64,000 nt of DNA from Temperatibacter marinus (GTDB lineage: Bacteria; Pseudomonadota; Alphaproteobacteria; Sphingomonadales; Kordiimonadaceae), in the NCBI RefSeq assembly GCF_031598375.1, contig NZ_CP123872.1, positions 1,550,001-1,614,000 on the forward strand, written 5' to 3'. Numbering within the stretch: the stretch's first letter is position 1; each line of letters opens with the position of its first letter. The notes below the pieces were generated by a model. That model was not told the origin of the DNA, made no database searches, and saw nothing but the letters and a program-made list of their open reading frames with translations. Shown here one piece after another: positions 28,099 to 36,089 of the stretch. Made by a program: the position numbers and the translations under genes.

Positions 28099-28956
28099 TC
28101 AATTAAACCGCCGCTGTCTTAAAAAACGCCACCATGCTTCTTCATTAATGGCATAGACTGGCGTGAAATGGCGGATCTTTGTATGAGGTAACACTTCATT
28201 GACTTGGTTATCAAGGATATAATCTAGACCCTCTATTTTTACAGCTAAGACAGCATGTTCTACACGTGAATTGTTATCTTGCCCGACGAGAAGGCGCATA
28301 TTGCCAGCTTCTAACCCTATTCTTTTAAGGGTGACATATTTACTAATTGCATAGTCTTCACAGTCTCCGTCTTTAAAGAAAAACTCTGTGGGGGTCGCCC
28401 AATAATCTGGCACGCCCCAATTTCTTGGGTCGACGATATAGGGTGTGTTATTCATGAAGAGATTAACCGCATCAAGGACCTCTTTTTTTGATCCCCCAGC
28501 TTTTATTGCTGTAATCTGGTTCGCGATCAGAGTGTTCCACTCATTTTTTCTACAAGCCACTCGATTAAAGCGTGAACAGTCAGTTTGTCCTTTTTTCTCT
28601 GCAAGAGTGCGACCATTAAAACTGTTAGGGAGGCGAATTGTATTGCGCCCCTTTACTGTCGACTTCGTTTTAGCGACGCGAATTTGCTCTTGTGCTGGGA
28701 CATTTTGACGCTCAAGAACATTAAGCCATTTTTTAAAGCCCCCCATTTTTGTATAGCGAAGTTCTCTATAACCAAATAGTCCTGTTGCCTTAGGTTGATC
28801 TGATGAAGGCCGAAAGAAGGATGTTCCTTTTGCTTGCTCAGTTTTGCTCTTGTCTTGGCTATGGGCTAAAAAAGGTGCGCACAGCGTATAAAGGATAACT
28901 GCAAAGAGGATGCCTGCTTTAGGAAGAGACGTATGGGACAATTTTAGCATAGTCAT
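28099..28956 (-). CDS. LapG-like bacterial transglutaminase-like cysteine peptidase (BTLCP)
   Basis: A 285-residue protein with signal peptide (residues about 1-33) and a BTLCP domain. The catalytic triad is visible as Cys199 in 'KDGDCEDYA', His234 in 'RVEHAVLA' and Asp249 in 'YILDNQ'. LapG cleaves the N-terminus of large adhesins in the periplasm and is held inactive by LapD when c-di-GMP is high. No LapA-type adhesin or typical LapD is in the window; the downstream degenerate EAL protein lacks membrane segments. Upstream is the intergenic region shared with the divergent HD-GYP-like gene. Confidence 0.88.
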   Translation of the reverse strand: MTMLKLSHTSLPKAGILFAVILYTLCAPFLAHSQDKSKTEQAKGTSFFRPSSDQPKATGLFGYRELRYTKMGGFKKWLNVLERQNVPAQEQIRVAKTKSTVKGRNTIRLPNSFNGRTLAEKKGQTDCSRFNRVACRKNEWNTLIANQITAIKAGGSKKEVLDAVNLFMNNTPYIVDPRNWGVPDYWATPTEFFFKDGDCEDYAISKYVTLKRIGLEAGNMRLLVGQDNNSRVEHAVLAVKIEGLDYILDNQVNEVLPHTKIRHFTPVYAINEEAWWRFLRQRRFN

Positions 28957-29047
28957 CTAGATGGAAACCTCTTTACGGATCTTAAAACAAAACTCAAGTC
29001 AGTCCTTCATTGATTAGCACGATAATATGTACCATAAAAGAAAGATG

Positions 29048-29059
29048 ATACAATTGTAT
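29048..29059. promoter_or_regulatory. 12-bp perfect palindrome before the HD-GYP-like gene
   Basis: ATACAATTGTAT lies 30 bases upstream of the ATG at 29089 in the divergent intergenic region. AT-rich palindromes of this size can be operators but also arise by chance. Confidence 0.3.
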
Positions 29060-29088
29060 GCAAAATGTGATCCATAAGGGGACATCAA

Positions 29089-31140
29089 ATGTCTGAACAA
29101 TCAAAAGCAATATCAAATCCCATAGGTGGACTGAGGGGTGTGTTTATATCTTTATGCCTAGCTTTAGTTGTTGGATTTTATTTTATCTTCTCTTTTGCTA
29201 ACAGTCAGCGAGATCAAGATATTGATGCATGGTATGATCGTTTAGATTTGGTTGCTGAATCTAGAAGTGTTGTTCTCTCAGCTTGGCTTAATCGCCATTT
29301 AAAAGAGGTTGAGGAAATCTCGCGAAATGCGACATTGGGTCTTTATGCGGGTGAAATTGCCATGGCAGGGGAGAGCGAGCAACGGGGATATACTTTTAAT
29401 TTTCTTAATGCGGCCGCCGCGAGGTCTGGGTTTCACGAGAAAACACCACTCGACCAAATTGCGGCGAATATAAATAGACCGAGACGAGCAGGACTCGGGA
29501 TCTTCAAGGCCGATGCTTCAGCTTTATTGCAGACATCTGGCATGCCCATGATTGAAGCTGAGGATTGGAACGCTGCTGCGATACAGTCCTTTATATCGGT
29601 TCGTGTGATTAATAAATCTCCTGTTCTGATTATAGGGGCTCCTATAAAAGTGATTGATGGAATGGATAGTGGCGGCTCTCCTTTGTGGTTAATCGGCGCG
29701 CGGCACTTAGGAGAAGACTTCTTTTCTTTATTAGAGCAGCCAGGTGACTTTAGCCAGACCGCAGAAAGTTACCTGGTGGTTGCAGGCAATACAGATCGAC
29801 AAATTCGTCCTCTAACCCCTTTAAAGGATGGTGGCCGTATTGGCGATAATTATGATGATAGGGCGGCGGCTTTTGCCTTGAAAAGACCCGGCGCTAGAGG
29901 GCAGTTTCCGAATTACGCCGAGAAAGATGTTCTAGTGACAGGACGCGAGCTTTCAGCACCTGTAGATTGGATTTTAGTCAGGTCCATTACGGCTGAGGAA
30001 GCATTGGCTGACATTAATAGTAGGCGCAATGGACTCATCATAACTCTATCGCTCGCCGTATTTGCTCTCTTAGTAGTGCTTGTAATGGTGTGGCGCCACG
30101 GCGTTTCTTCACGCTTGGAACAGGCATATGGAGCTCAGCGCTTATTAACAGCGGAAAATGAAAAGCTCAGCCATTTCTTGCAACGGGTGAGCGACAGCCA
30201 GCCTGCAGCGGTCGCAGCCATCGATGAAGATAAAAAGATAACTTTTGCCAATGAAAAGTTGGGAGATCTTGTTGACTTGCCTGCTTCAGACCTTGTCGGC
30301 AGGCGCTTTGAAACAGCTTTTAAAGCTGAGGAGGCCGCATTCTTTGAAACTTCATTAATGCAGGCAATGCGAGGGAAGGCTCAGTCTCAAGTTGTGGATC
30401 TTTCAACTGCAGAAAGCATCATGAATATGCAAGTGGATACATTGCCTCTCTCAAGGGATGAAAGTGATGATCAACAAGCTTTGTTGGTTTTACAAGACAT
30501 TACTGATCTGGTTACGGCGCAGAAGACTGCTGAGCAAAATTTGCAACAATTGGTAAAAACCCTCACACAAATTATTGATGCTCGTGACCCGTGGAGCCAA
30601 TATCATTCAGCACGAGTGGCAGAGGTGGCTCCCGTGATTATGGCAGAGATGGGTTTTGATGAGCGCGCCGCAGAAACTGTAAGGACAGCAGGACAGTTGA
30701 TGAATCTTGGTAAGATTTTTGTTCCTCCGGAAATTCTCACTAAAACCACACCTCTGGACGATTCAGAATTGGCATTGGTTCGTGAAAGTATGGATAAAGG
30801 GGCTGATCTACTGAGAGGATTAGAGTTTGGTGGCCCTGTCGAAGCTACTCTGCGCCAAGTCAGAGAGCATTGGGATGGCTCGGGTGCCCCTGAAGGGCTA
30901 TCTGAGGATGGGATTTTGACAGAAGCTCGGGTCTTGGCTGTTGCCAATGCTTTTGTGGGCATGGTTTCATCGCGTGCACATCGAGACGGATTTAGTTTCG
31001 ATAAAGCCTTGGATTTCTTATTGGAAGATTCTGGGAAGAAATATCAGCGCCGGGTTGTAGCGGCGCTTCAAAATGTCATTGAAAATAAAGGCGGACGGCA
31101 AGAGTGGCACCATTATGGGGATCGTGTAAAAGATTTATAG
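29089..31140 (+). CDS. Membrane receptor with degenerate HD-GYP domain
   Basis: A 683-residue protein: TM1 at about 17-37, extracytoplasmic sensor of Cache type (about 40-310), TM2 at about 315-335, PAS-like domain (about 365-475), then an HD-GYP-like domain (about 485-665). Key residues are altered: the HD pair reads Met538-Asn539 ('LMNLGK' instead of LHDIGK), the next ligand His is Asp569, the GYP motif is GAP (599-601) and a later Asp is Asn620 ('VANAF'). His506 and His594 remain. Probably catalytically inactive toward c-di-GMP; a sensing or docking role is inferred. AAGGGG precedes the ATG. Confidence 0.86.
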   Translation: MSEQSKAISNPIGGLRGVFISLCLALVVGFYFIFSFANSQRDQDIDAWYDRLDLVAESRSVVLSAWLNRHLKEVEEISRNATLGLYAGEIAMAGESEQRGYTFNFLNAAAARSGFHEKTPLDQIAANINRPRRAGLGIFKADASALLQTSGMPMIEAEDWNAAAIQSFISVRVINKSPVLIIGAPIKVIDGMDSGGSPLWLIGARHLGEDFFSLLEQPGDFSQTAESYLVVAGNTDRQIRPLTPLKDGGRIGDNYDDRAAAFALKRPGARGQFPNYAEKDVLVTGRELSAPVDWILVRSITAEEALADINSRRNGLIITLSLAVFALLVVLVMVWRHGVSSRLEQAYGAQRLLTAENEKLSHFLQRVSDSQPAAVAAIDEDKKITFANEKLGDLVDLPASDLVGRRFETAFKAEEAAFFETSLMQAMRGKAQSQVVDLSTAESIMNMQVDTLPLSRDESDDQQALLVLQDITDLVTAQKTAEQNLQQLVKTLTQIIDARDPWSQYHSARVAEVAPVIMAEMGFDERAAETVRTAGQLMNLGKIFVPPEILTKTTPLDDSELALVRESMDKGADLLRGLEFGGPVEATLRQVREHWDGSGAPEGLSEDGILTEARVLAVANAFVGMVSSRAHRDGFSFDKALDFLLEDSGKKYQRRVVAALQNVIENKGGRQEWHHYGDRVKDL

Positions 31141-31165
31141 GATCTGCAGAATTGGATTTGACTCG

Positions 31166-31543
31166 TTAGGATGCTGCAGCTGTTTTTTCGCGCATGCGCG
31201 CGACTATGGCCTGTCCTTTTTCTCCGCCATCCCCAGAAATACGGTGCTCAATAATGAGATTGAAAACCTTGCAATAGTCAGCCAGTAAATTCGCATCGGC
31301 ATCCGATTTTGTCTTTAATTCTTTGATGTATTTACAGCAATCCGCACCGATCTCTGTTAAGAGATTGTATCCAAAGGTCATGCCCATGCCCTTTAGATTA
31401 TGGGCGACACCATAAAAGCCTTCGACTTGATCCTCTGGCACGGATTCAGCCTTCATAATCGCTTCAGTATGAGATTTTAAATCTGCTGCAGATCCATCTA
31501 AATAATCTAGAAACTGCTGCAGCATTTCATCGTCGAATTCCAT
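31166..31543 (-). CDS. HPt (histidine phosphotransfer) domain protein
   Basis: A 125-residue single-domain protein with the phosphorylatable histidine in 'GVAHNLKGMGMTFGY' (H-N-x-K-G), about residue 66. It resembles stand-alone HPt proteins that relay phosphoryl groups. It lies convergent to the degenerate HD-GYP gene, 25 bases away. No histidine kinase or receiver is nearby. AAAGGG precedes the ATG. Confidence 0.85.
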   Translation of the reverse strand: MEFDDEMLQQFLDYLDGSAADLKSHTEAIMKAESVPEDQVEGFYGVAHNLKGMGMTFGYNLLTEIGADCCKYIKELKTKSDADANLLADYCKVFNLIIEHRISGDGGEKGQAIVARMREKTAAAS

Positions 31544-31735
31544 AAATACCCTTTAAGCGTTTAATATGTTGACTATTTTAGCTCTGGTTTTACGAGTTGC
31601 AAGTCTTCTATTTGAAAATCGTATCTTTGTCTCTGCTTTGACTTGCAAAAAGAAAGATTTTCGCTCATAACCATGATTAATATTCAGGGGGAGTTCCCTT
31701 TGAAAAGGTTGATATATAGGGAATAGGAGCTATTC

Positions 31736-31948
31736 GTGAAAGCATCTGAAATTACTAACCTTCAAGGCTATTTAAGATCTAGCCTTAGCAATAATCTCAT
31801 TAAAGTAATGAAACGCCCCAATGCAAGCGATTCTGTAGAAGTGATGATCGGCGACGAATTTGTCGGTGTTATCTATAGAGATGATGATGAGGACGAAGTA
31901 TCATATCAATTCCACATGACAATCCTAGAAGAAGATTTACCCGGTTAG
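31736..31948 (+). CDS. DUF3126 family protein
   Basis: A 70-residue protein matching the small alphaproteobacterial DUF3126 family ('LQGYLRSSL', 'DSVEVMIGDEFVGVIYRDD', 'SYQFHMTILEEDL'). Function unknown. GTG start at 31736 with AGGAGC five bases upstream. It sits 17 bases before the aminotransferase gene and is probably co-transcribed with it. Confidence 0.88.
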   Translation: MKASEITNLQGYLRSSLSNNLIKVMKRPNASDSVEVMIGDEFVGVIYRDDDEDEVSYQFHMTILEEDLPG

Positions 31949-31965
31949 TAGTTAAAGAGGTTTAA

Positions 31966-33309
31966 ATGAGTGCTCAAAATCAAGCCGAGAATATTATAAA
32001 GAATGATGATCTTTCCGCCTATTGGATGCCCTTTACTCCCAATAAAGCTTTTAAAGATAATCCCCGTCTCATTGATCGCGCTGAAGGCCTTTATTACTAT
32101 ACGACAGATGGTCGAAAAATATTAGATGGCTTTGCAGGACTGTGGTGTTCCAACCTTGGCCATGGTCACCCTAAAATTACAGAAGCAATTCAAGATCAAG
32201 CAGCTAAACTTGATTATGTAACAGGGTTCAATTTTGCACATCCACAAGCCTTTGAACTAGCCCACATTATCCAAGAGCAATTTCCGGGGCAGCTCAATCA
32301 TGTATTTTTTACCAATTCCGGATCAGAAGCCGTTGATACAGCGTTGAAAGTCGCGCTTGCATATCACCGTACCAATGGCGAGGCAAGCCGTACTCGGTTG
32401 ATCGGGCGCGTGGGGGGATATCATGGTGTTGGGTTCGGCGGAATTTCTGTGGGTGGGATGGTAAACAATAGAAAAATGTTTGGATCGCTTCTCTCTGGTG
32501 TTGATCACATGCCATTTCCTTATGATGCGTCAAAGGATGCGTTTTCAAAAGGGGAAGCAACTTCTGACCCACTCGTCTATTTAAAGCCTTTTGAAGAGAT
32601 GATAGCCTTACATGATGAAAGCACAATTGCTGCCGTGATCGTAGAGCCTATGATTGGTTCAAACGGTGTCTTCTTACCGCCAAAAGGGTATTTGCAAGCG
32701 CTGCGTGCGATCACTAAAAAACATGGTATTTTGTTGATATTTGATGAAGTCATCACTGCTTTTGGACGCCTTGGTCAGGCGAATGGCGCCTCCTATTTTG
32801 GTGTTGAGCCGGACATGTGTACTTTTGCTAAAGGTGTGAATAACGGCGCAGTCCCAATGGGAGGAGTTGTTGTTTCATCAGATATTTATTCTTGTTTTAT
32901 GGAAAAAAGCGCCCCAGGCATTGAACTTTTTCATGGTTATACCTACTCTTCCCATCCCCTTGCAACAGCTGCGGGTCTTGCAGCACAAGCGGTCTATAAA
33001 GAGGAGGCTGTTTATGATCAAGTCAGTGCCCGAAGCCCTTTCTTTGAAGAGGCAATTCACAGTCTCAAGGGGGAACCTTATGTTGAGGATATTCGCAATA
33101 TGGGTTTTGCTGCTGGGATTACGATTGAAAGGCGTGGAGACGCTGTAGGAGCTCGTGCTTTTGATGTTTTCATGAAATGCTACGAGCTGGGGGTTATGGT
33201 TCGCTCAAACGGCGACAATTTAGCTTTATCCCCCATATTAACCAGTGATGAAACGGTGCTTGAAACGCTAGTTGAAACTGTTCGTAAAGCATTGCGGACT
33301 GTCGCCTAG
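31966..33309 (+). CDS. Omega-amino acid--pyruvate aminotransferase (class III)
   Basis: A 447-residue PLP enzyme of class III aminotransferases. 'LSAYWMPFTPNKAFKDNPR' near the N-terminus is the usual start of beta-alanine/omega-amino-acid:pyruvate transaminases. PLP site elements are 'FTNSGSEAVDTALK' (phosphate binding), 'IFDEVITAFGRLG' (Asp to pyridine N) and the Schiff-base Lys in 'FAKGVNNG'. It moves an amino group from beta-alanine or another omega-amine to pyruvate. A RutE-like malonic semialdehyde reductase is encoded at 36090, a possible partner because deamination of beta-alanine gives malonic semialdehyde. Confidence 0.9.
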   Translation: MSAQNQAENIIKNDDLSAYWMPFTPNKAFKDNPRLIDRAEGLYYYTTDGRKILDGFAGLWCSNLGHGHPKITEAIQDQAAKLDYVTGFNFAHPQAFELAHIIQEQFPGQLNHVFFTNSGSEAVDTALKVALAYHRTNGEASRTRLIGRVGGYHGVGFGGISVGGMVNNRKMFGSLLSGVDHMPFPYDASKDAFSKGEATSDPLVYLKPFEEMIALHDESTIAAVIVEPMIGSNGVFLPPKGYLQALRAITKKHGILLIFDEVITAFGRLGQANGASYFGVEPDMCTFAKGVNNGAVPMGGVVVSSDIYSCFMEKSAPGIELFHGYTYSSHPLATAAGLAAQAVYKEEAVYDQVSARSPFFEEAIHSLKGEPYVEDIRNMGFAAGITIERRGDAVGARAFDVFMKCYELGVMVRSNGDNLALSPILTSDETVLETLVETVRKALRTVA

Positions 33310-33360
33310 ATATAGGCAGTGAGGTGCTTAAGCTCTCATTGGCTGAGGTTCTCTTTTATT

Positions 33361-33378
33361 ACCGACCGATCGGTTGGT
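33361..33378. promoter_or_regulatory. TetR-type operator candidate 1
   Basis: ACCGACCGATCGGTTGGT is an 18-bp palindrome with one mismatched pair, 175 bases upstream of the tetR-type gene. It has the ACCG(A)CCG..CGGT look of many TetR operators. Confidence 0.6.
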
Positions 33379-33453
33379 TTAGAAATTTCGCAGCAATGCA
33401 TTCATAGTGATCTTAATAGATATCAAGAAGGTGTTCTGATTCAGTTGATATTT

Positions 33454-33469
33454 TACCGAATGTTTGGTA
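33454..33469. promoter_or_regulatory. TetR-type operator candidate 2
   Basis: TACCGAATGTTTGGTA is a 16-bp imperfect palindrome (one mismatched pair) 84 bases upstream of the tetR-type ATG. It shares the ACCGA/TNGGT half-site with candidate 1. Confidence 0.5.
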
Positions 33470-33553
33470 GGGTATTTTCCAGGCGATAGAGTCAGCTGAT
33501 TTGTAGGGGAATAGTGAGAATTTTTTCAGCTATTCGTAATAGGTATTCGAAGA

Positions 33554-34114
33554 ATGAAGAAACAAAGATTGTCTAAAACTGGACTGGCGAGAGTGCTTTT
33601 TCCTTTCTTTCAACAATATGGCTATGAAGCGGCATCTCTCTCAATGCTTTCTAAAGCCTGCGGATTATCCAAAGCGAGTTTATATTATCATTTCCCAAAA
33701 GGAAAAATTGATATGGCTCATTATGTAATGGCGTATGCCGGGCGCCAGATGCAGCAAATGATTTTAGCGCCGCTTAATAATCAGAGTTTAAGTGGTGAAG
33801 ATGCTATTTCTCAGTCCCTGGAAGGTGTCATGGCCTATTATGATGGGGACACACCTACTTGTTTGATGAATAGTTTGATGGTTGGGAAAGGGGCTAGCCT
33901 TTTTGGAGAGCAAGTGAAACAAGCCATAGACAACTGGACAGAAGCTTTGGCAAACGCGCTTGTACGCAAAGGGATAGCACCTGAAAAGAGCGTGACTCAA
34001 AGCAGACAAATCATTGAGACAATCCAAGGTGCTCTTATTGTTAATCGGTTGCACCAGGGCCGGGGTTATTTTGACACCAGTCTCAAGTCTTTAGAAAAAA
34101 CCATGCTCAAATGA
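33554..34114 (+). CDS. TetR/AcrR family transcriptional regulator
   Basis: A 186-residue repressor-type protein. The N-terminal HTH is 'LSMLSKACGLSKASLYYHFPKGK' (given in part: SKACGLSKASLYYHF), standard for TetR. The C-terminal ligand domain resembles the LmrA/YxaF-type group ('CLMNSLMVGKGASLFGEQVK'). The region upstream has two palindromes, and the gene is in the same direction as the aminotransferase before it, so autoregulation is the simplest reading. Target and inducer unknown. Confidence 0.88.
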   Translation: MKKQRLSKTGLARVLFPFFQQYGYEAASLSMLSKACGLSKASLYYHFPKGKIDMAHYVMAYAGRQMQQMILAPLNNQSLSGEDAISQSLEGVMAYYDGDTPTCLMNSLMVGKGASLFGEQVKQAIDNWTEALANALVRKGIAPEKSVTQSRQIIETIQGALIVNRLHQGRGYFDTSLKSLEKTMLK

Positions 34115-34221
34115 GAGAAGTTTTGCCGGGTGTGATTGAAATTAGAAATTTAGATGCTATATGACAGACATGACAGATGGAAAACTTCAGGAAAAGTTTT
34201 CGATGCAAAATGATTGGACCC

Positions 34222-34779
34222 ATGATGTTTATTGAAACAGAGTTAACGCCGAACCCAGAAACACAAAAATTTTTACCAGGTCAAGCTGTCCTGCCAACAG
34301 GCTCTATGACTTTTGAAACAGACGAAGAAGCGGCTGTGTCTCCTCTCGCGACTGCCTTGCTCGCAGTTGAAGGTGTTAAATCTATTTTTCTTGGAGCAGA
34401 TTTTATTGCGGTCACTAAGGAAGAGGCTGAAGATTGGATTGATTTAAAACCTCTTGTCCTCTCTTCTATTATGCAGTTTTTTACGACAGGACAGCCCGTA
34501 ATCGAGGGCTCAATCGAAGTCGCAGGTGGGATGGAAGATAATCCTGAAGATGCTGAAATCATTTTGCAAATTAAAGATTTATTGGATCAAAAAATTCGAC
34601 CAGCAGTTGCGCAGGACGGTGGGGATATTCTCTATCATGGGTTTCAGGAAGGGGTCGTTTATCTCAAAATGCAGGGCGCCTGCTCTGGATGTCCCAGTGC
34701 AACGATTACATTAAAGCAGGGCGTTGAAAATCTTTTGAAGTATTACATCCCGGAAATTGTGGATGTTCAAGCCATATAA
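34222..34779 (+). CDS. NifU-family Fe-S scaffold/carrier (Nfu)
   Basis: A protein of about 185 residues with an N-terminal Nfu_N domain starting 'FIETELTPNPETQKFLPG' and a C-terminal NifU domain with CSGCPSA (the CxxC that binds a 4Fe-4S cluster). It delivers Fe-S clusters to target enzymes such as MiaB or aconitase. The frame is open to 34177, but the conserved N-terminus points to the ATG at 34222 or 34225. Followed by a strong terminator. It precedes the tsaB-rimI region, as in other alphaproteobacteria. Confidence 0.92.
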   Translation: MMFIETELTPNPETQKFLPGQAVLPTGSMTFETDEEAAVSPLATALLAVEGVKSIFLGADFIAVTKEEAEDWIDLKPLVLSSIMQFFTTGQPVIEGSIEVAGGMEDNPEDAEIILQIKDLLDQKIRPAVAQDGGDILYHGFQEGVVYLKMQGACSGCPSATITLKQGVENLLKYYIPEIVDVQAI

Positions 34780-34803
34780 AGCTGAGATATCGAGGAAAAG
34801 ATT

Positions 34804-34827
34804 AAGCGGCATATGCCGCTTTTTTTG
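34804..34827 (+). terminator. Rho-independent terminator after nfu
   Basis: Perfect 7-bp stem AAGCGGC/GCCGCTT with ATAT loop, continuing into eight Ts, 25 bases after the stop. Confidence 0.92.
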
Positions 34828-34844
34828 AGACAACTTCTATAATG

Positions 34845-35966
34845 CTAGTCTAATTTTCCTCCTGGGACGAGAAAATATCGGCTATACCAATACCACCGTT
34901 TATTGCCAGCCAATAAAGTACAGTTTAACCGACTGCGTCCTTTGGGAAGTGGCTTTTCGAATCTTATCTCATAGCGCGAATTTGTTGGTTTAAGAATGGT
35001 TGCTGTTTCACCGCCTAAATGGCTAGGAAAGCAGGTCATGGCTGCCGCATCAATGTCTTTCTCTAGAGTGAAGCCGATCATCGGCGGGTTTTGCGCTGGG
35101 TTCTCGATGTATGGATCTTCAGGTGTCACGGCAGAAACTGGGAGGGCGATTGACCGAGAGATCAGTTGAAAGCGGCCAATTTTTCCATACCGCTCGTTAA
35201 CAGCAAAGCGGGGTAAACTCATCAAATCTGAATTCAAGCCAGCAGCCCCTGAATATTGGGCAAAGGCAAGGTCAAATCCTTTTGTTGCAACCATATTGCG
35301 GATATCTTTGCTGTATTCACCGTAGGGATATGCAAATGCTTTGGGAACAAAGCCCAATTCTTCCATAAATCTTTTACTGGCTTTATCTAGATCTTTTTCG
35401 GCTGCTTCAATGCCGCGATGCACCATATGCATGTGAGCTGCCCCGTGGTGCGCTATGGCTACACCCTCCTGCATGAGAAAACGAATATCATCCCATGACA
35501 TATAGCCGGGAATTTTTTGATCGATAATGTCAGTTGAAACAAAGAGAGCGAGTGGGATGCCTGCAGCCTTTAGCCTTGGCCACGCTTCTGTTAGGACGGA
35601 TTTATAAGCGTCGTCAACTGTAAAAAGCACGCTTTTATGCGGGAAGGGCTTGTCTGCGGTCATATGATGAATGAACTGCTCTAAGCTTAAAAAATTGAAG
35701 GGTTCAGATTGAAGGAAGGCAATTTGCGCCTCTATTTGCTCAAGGCGTGTATTTGTTGATGGATATTTATCTTCCCCAAAACGGTGATAAACATAAACAA
35801 CTGCCGAGCGATCTTCCAGTCCCGTGACTTGGGCAGTGACTTGGGCAGTGTCTTGGGCAGTGTCTTGGGCACTGACCTGGGCAATGACTCTGAGGGATAG
35901 GGCAAAATGACAGAGGCACAAAAGGCCTATCATGACGAAAGTAACGGGTGAGAAGGATGTCTTCAC
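34845..35966 (-). CDS. Polysaccharide deacetylase family protein (exported)
   Basis: A 373-residue protein with signal peptide (residues about 1-30) and a carbohydrate esterase 4 (NodB-like) domain: 'VLFTVDDAYKSVLTEAWP' (TxDDxY/F, metal Asp pair), 'AHHGAAHMHM' (H-x-x-x-H variant), 'FAYPYGEYSKD' (R/YPYG). It removes acetyl groups from peptidoglycan or another polysaccharide in the periplasm. After the signal peptide is an AQVT/AQDT linker encoded by five 12-bp repeats. GTG start at 35966. Located between nfu and a RutE-like gene; role in the cluster unclear. Confidence 0.88.
   Translation of the reverse strand: MKTSFSPVTFVMIGLLCLCHFALSLRVIAQVSAQDTAQDTAQVTAQVTGLEDRSAVVYVYHRFGEDKYPSTNTRLEQIEAQIAFLQSEPFNFLSLEQFIHHMTADKPFPHKSVLFTVDDAYKSVLTEAWPRLKAAGIPLALFVSTDIIDQKIPGYMSWDDIRFLMQEGVAIAHHGAAHMHMVHRGIEAAEKDLDKASKRFMEELGFVPKAFAYPYGEYSKDIRNMVATKGFDLAFAQYSGAAGLNSDLMSLPRFAVNERYGKIGRFQLISRSIALPVSAVTPEDPYIENPAQNPPMIGFTLEKDIDAAAMTCFPSHLGGETATILKPTNSRYEIRFEKPLPKGRSRLNCTLLAGNKRWYWYSRYFLVPGGKLD
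35824..35883. repeat. Five tandem 12-bp repeats inside the deacetylase gene
   Basis: Units gtgacttgggca, gtgacttgggca, gtgtcttgggca, gtgtcttgggca and ctgacctgggca run head to tail and encode AQVT/AQDT repeats on the minus strand, just after the signal peptide. Being a multiple of three, copy-number change would keep the frame. Confidence 0.92.
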
Positions 35967-36089
35967 TGCTTTTTCTTTCCGGTTTCTCTGATATCTTATA
36001 AAAATTGACTGAAAGTGAATAGAATGTAAAGAAGCATTTGAATTTCAATAAAATAGATTTATTCTGCTCTAAACAGGGAAGAGAGAGCC

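Noticed and set aside
26806-28956. The LapG-like/EAL pair considered as a canonical LapG-LapD adhesion system
   Set aside because: The EAL-like protein has no membrane or periplasmic domain and no giant adhesin gene is present, so a standard Lap system cannot be claimed.
35824-35883. Short direct repeats considered as a CRISPR array
   Set aside because: Units are 12 bp, contiguous without spacers and in frame within a coding region; no cas genes.
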